DNA of 64,000 nucleotides, taken from contig WBUL01000011.1 of NCBI GenBank assembly GCA_008933735.1, positions 1-64,000 of the forward strand. The letters are read 5' to 3'. Positions 41,376 to 50,143 of the stretch are shown here, one piece after another; the first letter of the stretch is position 1, and every line of letters starts with the position of its first letter. The stretch comes from Anaerolineae bacterium. GTDB taxonomy: Bacteria > Chloroflexota > Anaerolineae > Aggregatilineales > J027. The position numbers and the translations under genes were made by a program. The notes under the pieces are model-generated. The model saw nothing but the letters and a program-made list of their open reading frames with translations, made no database searches and was not told where the DNA came from.

Positions 41376-42461
41376 ATGACCCTTAAAGCATACAAGTTCA
41401 TTTTCAAAACTGGACTGCACCCGGGGCGTGAAGGATTAGCCCTGGAATCCAGCGGTGAAACGTTTCCTTCAGATTCGCTCTTTTCGGCAATCGTCTCCGA
41501 ACTGGCATTTCTTCACCCGAGGTTGGTGCCAGAACTGCTGGCAGAGTTCGACCAGAGCGAACCACCCTTCCGGTTGTCGTCGCTCTATCCGATTATCGGT
41601 GATTTGCCGCTGTTTCCGATGCCACGTCTGCAACTGAAATATACAGCAAGGGATGGACAGCATTCTGTCAAACTGTTCAAGAAGCTGGCTTATGTTTCGC
41701 CCATAATCCTTCACGGTATTCTCGCCAATGAAAGCGTCGATGCTTGGTTGCCCGGCGAAGCAAAACCAGAAATGAGTCGAGGGCGTTTTCTGCAAGGTGG
41801 AGCGGTGTGGATCGACGTAGATGAAACCGCTCAACTTCCCGATGGATTCCAAAACCTATCCATCAGCCAACTGAAGGATGCTAAATTCTGGAGCGTTGGT
41901 ACGGTCCCTCGCGTCACTATTGATCGGATTACAAACCAGAGCAATATCTATCAGGTAGGACGGACTTTCTTTGCATCCGAATGCGGATTATGGCTCCTGG
42001 CGGATATTCGTCACTATGAAGACAGATTTGACGAAGTGCTGAATCATCTGGGGGATACAGGAATCGGTGGAGAACGCTCGGCAGGATATGGAAGTTTTGA
42101 ATTGTATTCAATCCCTGTGCCGAAAATACCCTCTCTGAACAATAGCCCACAGGCAATGACGCTCTCGCGCTACAACCCAACACTAAGAGAATTGGAGCAG
42201 GGCGTACTTGGTGAGGGTGCATCCTACGAGATGATTGACGTAGGCGGATGGTTAAGCGCCATCGGTGCTGCGGGACAGCGGCGTAAACGGGTTCGCTTTA
42301 TCGAGGTGGGATCGATATTAGACTTACGACAAAATCCCAGTGTTACAGGACGTTTGGTTGATGTGCGCCCGCCAGATAATGTGCCGGGTACACCTCGTCA
42401 TCCTGTCATACGCAGCGGGATTGCTCTGCTGGTTGGCGCAGGGAAGAGAGGGGATCAATGA
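41376..42461 (+). CDS. csm4: Type III-A CRISPR protein Csm4
   Basis: A 361-residue RAMP protein that binds the crRNA 5' handle next to Cas10. It begins MTLKAYKFIFKTGLHPGREG with SSGETFPSDSLFSAIVSEL (the conserved 'fpSDtLFsAl' box). ASECGLWLLADIRHYEDRFD and LGDTGIGGERSAGYGSFEL make up the later RAMP parts, with the glycine loop near residue 232. Its stop overlaps the csm5 start. Confidence 0.94.
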   Translation: MTLKAYKFIFKTGLHPGREGLALESSGETFPSDSLFSAIVSELAFLHPRLVPELLAEFDQSEPPFRLSSLYPIIGDLPLFPMPRLQLKYTARDGQHSVKLFKKLAYVSPIILHGILANESVDAWLPGEAKPEMSRGRFLQGGAVWIDVDETAQLPDGFQNLSISQLKDAKFWSVGTVPRVTIDRITNQSNIYQVGRTFFASECGLWLLADIRHYEDRFDEVLNHLGDTGIGGERSAGYGSFELYSIPVPKIPSLNNSPQAMTLSRYNPTLRELEQGVLGEGASYEMIDVGGWLSAIGAAGQRRKRVRFIEVGSILDLRQNPSVTGRLVDVRPPDNVPGTPRHPVIRSGIALLVGAGKRGDQ

Positions 42462-43597
42462 CAGCGAAACTGCATAGCAAATTTCGATTAACTGTAACAA
42501 CGCTCACACCCCTGCATATCGGCACGGGAAATACCTTACTGCGCGACTTCGATTACGTCACCCATGATGGAAAAACATGGGTCATTAACGAAGATGCGCT
42601 GGCAGATTTACTGGCGGATGACGAAGACAATCTGACAAAGATGGCAGCCGGACGACCTGCGAGTGAACTGCTCAAATCGGAGGATTTTCATGCCGATAGC
42701 CCTTTGTTCTGTTATGTGCTGCCTGGCGAACCGCGCTCACCGAATCCCGGTTCCGTGTTGCAAGAACAGATTAAAGACCCCTGGGATCGCCCTTATATCC
42801 CCGGCTCATCACTGAAAGGCGCACTGCGAACGGCACTGTTTTATGCTGGATATGGAGGGCGTAATCTACAATTCAGAGTTGCGCCATCAAATGATCGCAT
42901 AAACGTCAAATATGTTGCTCAACCTCTCGAACGTGACGTGTTCGCAAATAATGTAAGCCCTGGCAAAGCGCCTAATCACGATCTCCTGCGTGCTTTGCAA
43001 ATCGGTGACAGCATCCCAGACGAGCAAAGGCGACTACGAATCGTGAACGTCACGGTAAGCAAAAATAGTCAGCCGAGTGGTTCACCGATTGAATTAGAGG
43101 CGATACCATCAGATATCTCGTTCGAGATGTCCCTGGCGCTTGATGGATACTTGCTCAGTAATCAAATACGTCGAGAAGTGGGTTATGTCGATGACCAGAT
43201 AGGATGGATACAGGGTTTGCCGCAAATAGTGAATTCTTGGACACAGGATAGGCTCAACATTGAAAGCCAAACGAACAGATCGTCCAATTGGACAAACGCA
43301 TTCGAGCAAATTAAACCAATTGTTGACCGGTTTGTAGCAGATCGGACATCCCGTGAATTCATCGTTCAACTCGGTTGGGGTGGGGGTTGGGACAGCAAAA
43401 CACTCGGCAAGCGTCTGACTGATAATAAAACAGAATTCTCTAAGCTGGTGAATGACAGCCGCTACAAAATGTTGCGTAAAGGGAAGTTTGTAGTTGGTGA
43501 TGTGTACCCCAAAACGCGGCGAGCAATTGTAACCCGCAAAATGCAGCCCATTAGTCTGTTGGGCTGGGTATGGGTTCGGATGGAGACGATGGCATGA
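42458..43597 (+). CDS. csm5: Type III-A CRISPR protein Csm5
   Basis: A 379-residue RAMP protein capping the 3' end of the complex. LTVTTLTPLHIGTGNTLLRD opens it, DRPYIPGSSLKGALRTALF near residues 108-126 is the family's helix, and FIVQLGWGGGWDSKTLGK lies near the C-terminus. Csm5 helps recruit 3'-trimming nucleases for crRNA maturation. The start overlaps csm4, and the stop overlaps csm6 (ATGA). Confidence 0.93.
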   Translation: MTAKLHSKFRLTVTTLTPLHIGTGNTLLRDFDYVTHDGKTWVINEDALADLLADDEDNLTKMAAGRPASELLKSEDFHADSPLFCYVLPGEPRSPNPGSVLQEQIKDPWDRPYIPGSSLKGALRTALFYAGYGGRNLQFRVAPSNDRINVKYVAQPLERDVFANNVSPGKAPNHDLLRALQIGDSIPDEQRRLRIVNVTVSKNSQPSGSPIELEAIPSDISFEMSLALDGYLLSNQIRREVGYVDDQIGWIQGLPQIVNSWTQDRLNIESQTNRSSNWTNAFEQIKPIVDRFVADRTSREFIVQLGWGGGWDSKTLGKRLTDNKTEFSKLVNDSRYKMLRKGKFVVGDVYPKTRRAIVTRKMQPISLLGWVWVRMETMA

Positions 43598-45066
43598 GTA
43601 AAGCAGTGCTGCTGGCAAACGTTGGTAACAGCGATGTGATACTTACAGACAAGTCCCTGCTGCCTGATAAAGGGGATGCCTATCGTTGGCGCTCACGCGA
43701 GTTAGGTGAGGAGATCCGCGATAACTTCAAAAAGTATGCCAACTCAATCCAGTTACCATTGCTAGAGACAACCCTCAAATGGATAGCCCAACATGCGGAC
43801 TGCGAAGTCAAAGATGTTCACTTGTTTCTTTTCGCTTCCGATCAAGACCAACGGTTAACGCCCGAAAACGAGTGGCAAAAGGATACGGCCCCTTATGCTG
43901 AGGTCATCCGTGAGCATTTGAATCGACAGTGGCAAATGCAAAAGAAGCAGGTGCAGATTATCCCGATTGCAGGCAATCCGGCAGACTACACCAATGCTCT
44001 TGATTTTCACCAGAAAACACTTGCCGGCATCAGGGGTAGACTTCCTGGTGATGCTCAAGTCTATATGGAAGTATCTGGTGGAACCCCGGCCATGACTGCA
44101 ATGCTCATCTTGATGGGTGTTGAGGTCTTCGGACAAGATATTATCACGCTTTATATGGATAGAGACAGCGATTTACCGTACCAGATTGGCGTATCTGAGG
44201 CGCTGTTTGCTCGCAAGACAAGGGAAATTCTTCGCAACCAGATGAGTTTGTATGCCTATGCTGCGGCCAGACAAACTGTGATGCAAAGTGGACGACTCCT
44301 GACTGGTGATGAGAATCGACGAGACTTAATCAGCAAGCTGCTGGGTTATGCTGATCGTCGTCTGGCATTTGACTACAAGCGCGCCCGCGATGAGCTGCAA
44401 GGTTCTTACACTGTTGGAGAACATCAGGCACAAATTCGTTATTGGCAGCGTGAACTCGCAGAGCGAAAAGCCTCTCACAATCTCGCCGAACTCATACATA
44501 GCGCACAAATTAAGCTCTCTCAAGGCGAGTATGCAGATTTTACGCAGCGGCTTTTCCGCTTTCAGGAGGCGATCTTACGACACATGGCTGAACAAATGGG
44601 TATCGAATACGGTAAGGATACTGCCTATCTAAGCGACACTTGGCGTAGTGGGCAATCTGGACTTGATGCCTATCTAAAATCGTATCAACGCGGGGCAGAT
44701 GGCAAAATCCTGCCATCAGGAGCTTCTCCGCTAGAAGTTGACACAAAGCGCTCTTTAAATCGTTACAGCCTCGGCGCAATCGTGGATTATTTCATCCAGC
44801 AGTCAGCTTGGGCGCATTGGCAGGGAACCACAGAAAAGATTTTCCGACTTTCCAGCGTAGCTGATCTTAGAAATAAGGGGATTGCCGGGCATGGTTTTGA
44901 AGGAATTAGCCGAAAAGATATTGAAGATGCTTATGGGGATAACAATGAGCAATTGATTGCTCACCTGAAGGAGATTTACAATGATGTATTCAATGAAGCC
45001 ATTGGTGATAACCCATATGACACAATCAATACGCTCATTCTTGATCTGATTGAGGGACAGTTATGA
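43594..45066 (+). CDS. csm6: Csm6-like CARF-HEPN RNase
   Basis: A 490-residue effector. The CARF part contains KAVLLANVGNSDVILTD at the start, LFLFASDQDQRLTPEN and QVYMEVSGGTPAMTAMLILM near residues 150-170. The C-terminal HEPN nuclease site is in LRNKGIAGHGFEG (R-x6-H near residue 430). Cyclic oligoadenylates from Cas10 switch on such enzymes to cut RNA nonspecifically. The ATG at 43594 overlaps the csm5 stop; the longer frame from 43570 is not needed. The middle region (helical, ~220-400) is longer than in short Csm6 proteins. Confidence 0.85.
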   Translation: MSKAVLLANVGNSDVILTDKSLLPDKGDAYRWRSRELGEEIRDNFKKYANSIQLPLLETTLKWIAQHADCEVKDVHLFLFASDQDQRLTPENEWQKDTAPYAEVIREHLNRQWQMQKKQVQIIPIAGNPADYTNALDFHQKTLAGIRGRLPGDAQVYMEVSGGTPAMTAMLILMGVEVFGQDIITLYMDRDSDLPYQIGVSEALFARKTREILRNQMSLYAYAAARQTVMQSGRLLTGDENRRDLISKLLGYADRRLAFDYKRARDELQGSYTVGEHQAQIRYWQRELAERKASHNLAELIHSAQIKLSQGEYADFTQRLFRFQEAILRHMAEQMGIEYGKDTAYLSDTWRSGQSGLDAYLKSYQRGADGKILPSGASPLEVDTKRSLNRYSLGAIVDYFIQQSAWAHWQGTTEKIFRLSSVADLRNKGIAGHGFEGISRKDIEDAYGDNNEQLIAHLKEIYNDVFNEAIGDNPYDTINTLILDLIEGQL

Positions 45067-45917
45067 GCGATTTACTCTCAGTAGTTGTAAAGGTTCGAGC
45101 GCAGGCGGAAGCTGCTCTTACACCCCATACCGGACGGATGATTTATAGTATTTGGTTGCGCTGGCTCGATGCTCGTGATCCGGTACTGGCAAAGCACTGG
45201 CACGATGCTCAAGGTCTGAAGCCTTATACTTGCTCAACCCTTATTTACCCGAATTCAAGAACAATACAGTGCGGTGATGCAGCATGGTTCCGCATCACTA
45301 CATTGGAAAAAGGTGTTACCAGTATTTTAAGGGATTATCTTGAGCAACCTCCTAATGCAGTTATCATTGGCGAAACCCCGTTTGAAGTATTAAGCATTAC
45401 CGCCGACTCGCAACATCATACATGGGCAGGTTCAATCGCTTATGAAGATATTGCGGCACCTCATCTGCTAATCGGAGCAAACCCTGACCGTCGCTTGAAA
45501 ATGGAATTTGCTGCGCCCGTTGTTTTCAATCAAAACGAGATGAATATGCCTTTCCCTTTGCCAGAACTGGTTTTTGGCAGCCTACTGGATAAATGGAATG
45601 CCTTCAGCCCCATTTCTATTCGTCAGGATATTCGGGAATTTTGCTATTCGAACTTGGGCATTAGCCACTTCAATCTACGTTCGCAGCGCGTTCAGATGTT
45701 GGAGCAAAATCAGCCCATTGGGGGTAGAGGCGATGTTCAGTATGTGGTGACACGGTATGACCGCTACTGGACTAATATTATCCAACTGCTGGCAGATTAT
45801 GCCTTTTATGCGGGAGTAGGGCGATTTACTGCTTTAGGTCTGGGACAAGCACGTCACATTCCTATGCTGAACCATCAGGCTGCCAAAAAGCAATTCCAAG
45901 TCATTGATAGTGAATGA
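45063..45917 (+). CDS. cas6: crRNA-processing endonuclease Cas6
   Basis: A 284-residue RAMP-fold protein. LSVVVKVRAQAEAALTPHTG is the start; ELVFGSLLDKWNAFSPISI and the C-terminal LADYAFYAGVGRFTALGLGQ form the second RAMP domain with its glycine-rich loop. Cas6 cuts long CRISPR transcripts at the repeats. Histidine 22 (PHTGRMIY) is a candidate catalytic residue. It is the only Cas6 in the window, so it may also serve the III-B complex. The ATG overlaps the csm6 stop. Confidence 0.88.
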   Translation: MSDLLSVVVKVRAQAEAALTPHTGRMIYSIWLRWLDARDPVLAKHWHDAQGLKPYTCSTLIYPNSRTIQCGDAAWFRITTLEKGVTSILRDYLEQPPNAVIIGETPFEVLSITADSQHHTWAGSIAYEDIAAPHLLIGANPDRRLKMEFAAPVVFNQNEMNMPFPLPELVFGSLLDKWNAFSPISIRQDIREFCYSNLGISHFNLRSQRVQMLEQNQPIGGRGDVQYVVTRYDRYWTNIIQLLADYAFYAGVGRFTALGLGQARHIPMLNHQAAKKQFQVIDSE

Positions 45918-46074
45918 TTTACATGAGCCATCGAGCAGTTTTGATGGTTTGCGCGCTAAATAGTTTAGACTTGTCTCAGGCGGCACAGGTGGCACAACTT
46001 GAGACATTGATTTCTACTGAATTTACAAAAAATCACCCCCTATCAAAAATGATACTCTGGTTCTCAAGATGGAG

Positions 46075-46099
46075 TTGAGACAATTGAGCCACTTGAGAC
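46075..46099. repeat. 25-bp repeat, right copy
   Basis: Starts TTGAGACAATTGAG and ends CACTTGAGAC, two differences from the copy at 36538-36562, in the same orientation. A half-copy CTTGAGACATTGA lies 80 bases to the left. It marks the right border of the III-A cassette. Confidence 0.7.
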
Positions 46100-46461
46100 T
46101 AAGTAGCATCTGCTGATTGTCCCTCAGAGTCTTCAACAAAATGTGTTTTGTCCGATCCATTTCCCATATGTAACGTGTTCATGTTCTGTGCCTTGTTCAT
46201 CAAACATTAGTTGGGTATTGCTTTGATGACTGAGGTTGAGCAACTTAGCCCGCTAGTGCCCTTAGTGATCTCACCACAAATTGCTCTGACTGTATTCGAC
46301 AGCTACAGCGCCTCAAAAGTCATTTCCTCGCTTGGCAACATTATCCTCCTCGCACTACCGCCGCGCGGCGATCTTACAGCGCGGGTTTCCTCCCTAACAA
46401 ACACCAGCGGGCAGGTACGCTAATCCCACCCTTCGGGCGGGACTACCGAACCACCCGCCTT

Positions 46462-46493
46462 GAAAAACGCCTAAAAACACTTGGGCGTTTTTC
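46462..46493. terminator. Symmetric Rho-independent terminator
   Basis: GAAAAACGCC pairs exactly with GGCGTTTTTC around a 12-base loop. Because the stem begins with A-run and ends with T-run, it can act in both directions. Confidence 0.75.
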
Positions 46494-46591
46494 ATGTTTG
46501 CCAGGTTCCCCCCTCTGCGCTGTTCCCGCATGGTCGAGCGGTAGCGCTCAACGTGCTGGCGTTCCAGCGTGTTTGAGGAGGGGTAGTCCCC

Positions 46592-47551
46592 ATGATTGAC
46601 AACGATGTTCGTTCCAGTATCCGGGCCAAAATTCGTCCGTTTCCGCGTGTTGCGACCTACCCGACTACATGGGCAGGTTCGCTGACTTTCCAGCAGCTTT
46701 ACGATGATCTGGCGCATTATGTGACCAACGTTATGAAAGGGAAAGGCATCCACCGCACTAACTACTTGCCCGACTGCATCCAGTATGGGTTCATGGCACT
46801 GTGGCTTGAACTTTCAGCAAACAAAGACTTTCTCACCGACAAAACCCGCCAGCAGGCGGTGTTTTTTATTCTGGCACGGTGCAAGATTTCCACCCTGCGT
46901 TACTACGACGACAAATACGACAGCCTTGAGGCATTGATGAGCTATGACTGGCGCAGCAATTGGGATGAACACACCATCACCGGATTTACAGCACCGAGCG
47001 GCTGGTGGAACTCGGTGGAGCAGTGGGCAACCTGGGCAACCGACATCGACGTCCGCATTGATGTTGAGCAAATCATGCGGAAACTGGCGGAGAAGTATGC
47101 CGACTCGTTCAAGCACTTGGTCGCGCTGTATGCCGTCACAACGCAAGTGACGCGCAAAGACGCGGCAGCGCTAGCAGGTGTGACACCCTGGAACTGGCAC
47201 AAGACCTATGAAGAACCGATACTTCAAGAGGTTCGCTACGAATTCGCGCAGGTGTTTCTGGAACGTCACAACTACTCGCTGCCAGAGCAGCAGCCTACCG
47301 AGAACCGGAACAACGGACAGTTCACCTCGCCTTATCAGAACTGGCGCGAGCAGTATCAGCAAGGACATACTGAGCCAGCCGAGGCGCTGCTGGAGCAGTA
47401 TCAGCACACCGTCTGCATCGCCGGGGCGATCCGGGCGCAAATTGACGCCAAGACCTATCGCCAGGCAGCGCTGGACATCGGACGTAATCCGAGAACATTC
47501 CCAAAGTACATGAAGCGTGCGGCGAGGATGCTGTCAGCCGCGTATGCATGA
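46592..47551 (+). CDS. Sigma-like or HTH plasmid protein
   Basis: A 319-residue protein. LPDCIQYGFMALWLELSANK is reminiscent of sigma-factor region 2 (D.iQ.gf.alw), followed by AVFFILARCKISTLRYYDDK. The end, YRQAALDIGRNPRTFPKYMK, could be a region-4-like helix-turn-helix. A second HTH-like stretch is DAAALAGVTPWNWHKTY. It might be a plasmid sigma factor or replication regulator; I cannot name the family. A strong GAGGAGGGG ribosome-binding site precedes it, and a terminator separates it from the CRISPR genes. The next gene is convergent. Confidence 0.5.
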   Translation: MIDNDVRSSIRAKIRPFPRVATYPTTWAGSLTFQQLYDDLAHYVTNVMKGKGIHRTNYLPDCIQYGFMALWLELSANKDFLTDKTRQQAVFFILARCKISTLRYYDDKYDSLEALMSYDWRSNWDEHTITGFTAPSGWWNSVEQWATWATDIDVRIDVEQIMRKLAEKYADSFKHLVALYAVTTQVTRKDAAALAGVTPWNWHKTYEEPILQEVRYEFAQVFLERHNYSLPEQQPTENRNNGQFTSPYQNWREQYQQGHTEPAEALLEQYQHTVCIAGAIRAQIDAKTYRQAALDIGRNPRTFPKYMKRAARMLSAAYA

Positions 47552-47674
47552 TCTCAACCGTCCTGGCTGTGACGTTAAACCAGCTATTTTATTTTTACTG
47601 TTCGAAAAGTCTTCATATTTTTTATCGGTTGAAGCCGGAATATATCTTATTTCTACTCGCTCGCCGAGGCTAGT

Positions 47675-48109
47675 TTAGCCTTCTTCAGCATCCTTCAAAC
47701 GATCCATTAGCTGACTGTATATCTCTTGTGATGGGGAATATAAACCGGTCTTACCGGGAGCGAGGAGAGGGCTTTTAAAGCGAAGTGGCGAGGATAACAC
47801 CCAGGCATAGAAGCCTGGGAAAAATTGCCCAAAATCTAGGTGTTGTTGACGCCATTTCTCCCATCTTTCTTCCGTCATCTCGACAATAAGCTCAAGTGTA
47901 ACCACACCAATATAACCACCCCTAAACAATGTTGAAAAGCTGAAAGCCTTATCTAATTCTGGAGACTCATGTAATCCAGTGTGCAGCCAAAGTTGACCAC
48001 GGTAAGTACGCTTCCATGTCCTCAACTCTATTGTCTTGCGACCTGAGATGATGAGTTCAGCCCATGGTTGTTGAATCGATATTGCGAGTACTTCTGTTTT
48101 GTCACTCAC
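47675..48109 (-). CDS. ASCH-domain protein
   Basis: A 144-residue protein with the ASCH/PUA-like fold signature: AISIQQPWAELIISGRKTIE, LRTWKRTYRGQLWLHTGLH near residues 10-50, and YIGVVTLELIVEMTE. ASCH domains bind or process RNA or modified nucleotides; some are nucleases or N4-acetylcytidine amidohydrolases. It is the last gene of the CHAT/QueC operon, with an ATGA overlap to the QueC-like gene, so it is a real part of that system. The functional link could be nucleoside or nucleotide-modification recognition. Confidence 0.85.
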   Translation of the reverse strand: MSDKTEVLAISIQQPWAELIISGRKTIELRTWKRTYRGQLWLHTGLHESPELDKAFSFSTLFRGGYIGVVTLELIVEMTEERWEKWRQQHLDFGQFFPGFYAWVLSSPLRFKSPLLAPGKTGLYSPSQEIYSQLMDRLKDAEEG

Positions 48110-49362
48110 AATCGAAAAGTCTCCATGTATTCTTTTGCGAAACGGACAAATAAGCTATGCAGATCCTTGAGCGCCATTTGACCTTCTGGATACAATAACT
48201 CTCTAGAGACTTCTGGTAGTAGATTGTAGAAACCTGCAATGTTGTCACCTAAATCGAGTATTTCACTTAAGAAACCGTAATAGTCTCGAAAACTTCTTCC
48301 TTTCCTCTCATCGTTGCGAACATTTTCGTCTATGGATTTATAATGATAGTTGGTGTCTTGAAGAGCTGTTCGCCGAACAATACACGGAATACAAAGTCCA
48401 CAGGCTTTGTTATTATCTTTTTCTCCACCTGGAATAGTCGGCGAACGATGAAACCAACAAGTCTCCGTTAGCTGTGCAAGTTGAGCGATTTTGTCGTGAC
48501 CTATTTGTCGCGCTGCATTTTGGTATAGTTCGCGTTTAGTCAGCAAAAGCGCGGGATTTTCGATGTTCCATTCACCTCCACACACATCGCTGAATAACTT
48601 CGCGCACTCTGAATGGAGCCGCGGATGAGCGTGGCGTGTCATATACCATGCTTCACCAGGGCTGACTGCGGTTGCGAGTACGCCATTTTCTACTTGAATT
48701 ACTCGCGTAACACCCCATGACTTTGCAACCAACGCCGCGAGGGTTAGAAAAAAGAACGAACGATAATACGATCTCCTGCCCTTACCTGAGTCAGCGTTTA
48801 CCCGACGGGTGAATTGAACCAAAGATGAATAATTTAGCCCTTCAACCGCAATTTGTAGTTGCCGCGTCTTCTGTTGTGTATAGAAGGAGACAGGTTGGGT
48901 AATCGCATTACTTTCACTAAATATTGCCAGTCCACACGTACTGTCGAGTCCGCCAGAAAAGAGTGCTACCTGATCTATACGCCTCTCATTTGTGGACGTA
49001 TTACACTCGGACAAAATAGAGACCGAACCGCGTTCCGTACATATTTCCCAAGTGGCACCGCCCATAAATAATAGGATATTTTGAATTTGGTCAATAATCT
49101 TTGGGTCGGTAAAAATGTCTGAATTGACGCGGATATTCAATCGATAGTGATTGGCACGATTTCCGCCAGAAAATTTATCTTGCATACGTTCAATCAGATG
49201 AATGACAAAAGCTAGGTTTACCAGGTCAGTCAACGCATCAGGGATATTTTCCGGTCCCAGTTTTCCGTTAGTCATTACCAATGACAATTGATCACTCATT
49301 AGAGATATTTCTTGTACATCTGATTTATAGCCTTCGATTCTACAACGTACAATTTCAGTCAT
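48106..49362 (-). CDS. QueC-like (QatC-type) PP-loop protein
   Basis: A 418-residue protein. The ATP-pyrophosphatase loop VALFSGGLDSTCGLAIFS is near residues 132-149, and KACGLCIPCIVRR with an upstream cysteine forms the QueC-type zinc site near 320. QueC makes 7-cyano-7-deazaguanine; QatC of the Qat antiphage system and the QueC-like protein of type IV CBASS are larger relatives with an extra N-terminal domain like the ~130 residues here. In those systems a deazaguanine-type modification of a partner protein is proposed. No other queuosine gene (queD, queE, folE) is present, which speaks for a defence role. It overlaps both neighbours. Confidence 0.82.
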   Translation of the reverse strand: MTEIVRCRIEGYKSDVQEISLMSDQLSLVMTNGKLGPENIPDALTDLVNLAFVIHLIERMQDKFSGGNRANHYRLNIRVNSDIFTDPKIIDQIQNILLFMGGATWEICTERGSVSILSECNTSTNERRIDQVALFSGGLDSTCGLAIFSESNAITQPVSFYTQQKTRQLQIAVEGLNYSSLVQFTRRVNADSGKGRRSYYRSFFFLTLAALVAKSWGVTRVIQVENGVLATAVSPGEAWYMTRHAHPRLHSECAKLFSDVCGGEWNIENPALLLTKRELYQNAARQIGHDKIAQLAQLTETCWFHRSPTIPGGEKDNNKACGLCIPCIVRRTALQDTNYHYKSIDENVRNDERKGRSFRDYYGFLSEILDLGDNIAGFYNLLPEVSRELLYPEGQMALKDLHSLFVRFAKEYMETFRL

Positions 49363-50122
49363 AGCTAAGTTCCCCGATGGCAGTTAGAAACCAATCTGGA
49401 GTTTCTGCAATTTTTGTAAATAGTTTACTGTACCCATCATTAGGATATAGCGACTTATATTTGTCCACTAATTCGTTGGCGACAATTTCACAGGCTTCGG
49501 AGATGTACTGCGCTATCTCAGGTGCCGGTCTCGCCAATTCACGTCGAATAATGCGACTCATATAGTACTTCAAGAAATATGCAGATGCGCTTTCGAACAT
49601 CTTACGATCCATTTTAGATAGAACTTCACTAGCAGTGCCATTCAAATAAAGCTCAATATCATTTCCTAAGGCCGACAATACGAACTCGTCGAGCGTTTCA
49701 CTTACAGCACTCTGTATACGTATATCGGTGATAGTAAACCGGGCGATAATCGACTTAACCCAAAGTCTTAGAAAACCGGGGGTCTCCAACAAGATATTGT
49801 ATTTCTGCGAAAATTCGGCTAATGCGCCCGAAGTCAGATCTATTTGAACATTTCGAGAGATGTGGTTCAGCTCAAATAGCCCTTCAAAAGCACCCTGTAC
49901 AAGTGGCGCTGTGAACATGGAGACAAAGTAGGCTCGTTGATTACTTTTCATGTGAAGGAGAGTACCTACAACATTCTGCTTCACCGTGGATAGGTCGCGC
50001 TTATTCTGTACAGGAGCACCATTTTCCCAATGAGAGCCGTAACCATCACTACCGGAGCTGCTGCCGAATCGACCGCCAGTTCTTGAACCGCTACCATTGC
50101 GGAATGTAGATCCTGTTCCCAT
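49355..50122 (-). CDS. QatB-like protein with Gly/Ser-rich N-terminus
   Basis: A 255-residue protein. It begins MGTGSTFRNGSGSRTGGRFG, a flexible Gly/Ser tail; QatB proteins start with a similar MGT followed by Gly/Ser. The rest is helical: DLSTVKQNVVGTLLHMKSNQ, FLRLWVKSIIARFTITDIRI, and AETPDWFLTAIGELSYD at the end. The glycine right after Met could become the N-terminus and be the site of modification by the QueC-like protein next to it; that is inference from Qat. It overlaps the QueC-like start by eight bases and lies 21 bases after the CHAT gene. Confidence 0.65.
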   Translation of the reverse strand: MGTGSTFRNGSGSRTGGRFGSSSGSDGYGSHWENGAPVQNKRDLSTVKQNVVGTLLHMKSNQRAYFVSMFTAPLVQGAFEGLFELNHISRNVQIDLTSGALAEFSQKYNILLETPGFLRLWVKSIIARFTITDIRIQSAVSETLDEFVLSALGNDIELYLNGTASEVLSKMDRKMFESASAYFLKYYMSRIIRRELARPAPEIAQYISEACEIVANELVDKYKSLYPNDGYSKLFTKIAETPDWFLTAIGELSYD

Positions 50123-50143
50123 TCACAATGCTCCATTCAGAAT

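Larger units (their letters stand above)
45918..46591. other. Gene-poor stretch after the III-A operon
   Basis: Holds the right copy of the 25-bp repeat, a terminator-like hairpin and a CCCACCCTTCGGGCGGGA hairpin at 46427-46444. A 65-codon open frame from ATG 46226 has no family resemblance and no good ribosome-binding site. No CRISPR repeat-spacer pattern is present. A GAGGAGGGGTAG ribosome-binding site at the end serves the next gene. Confidence 0.6.

Noticed and set aside
46226-46423. 65-codon frame MTEVEQLSPLVPLV
   Set aside because: No ribosome-binding site, no similarity, and it lies in a repeat- and hairpin-rich stretch.
46520-46591. tRNA-like sequence (CGCATGGTCGAGCGG)
   Set aside because: It has a tRNA-like D-arm look, but no acceptor stem, anticodon arm or GTTCGA T-loop could be fitted.
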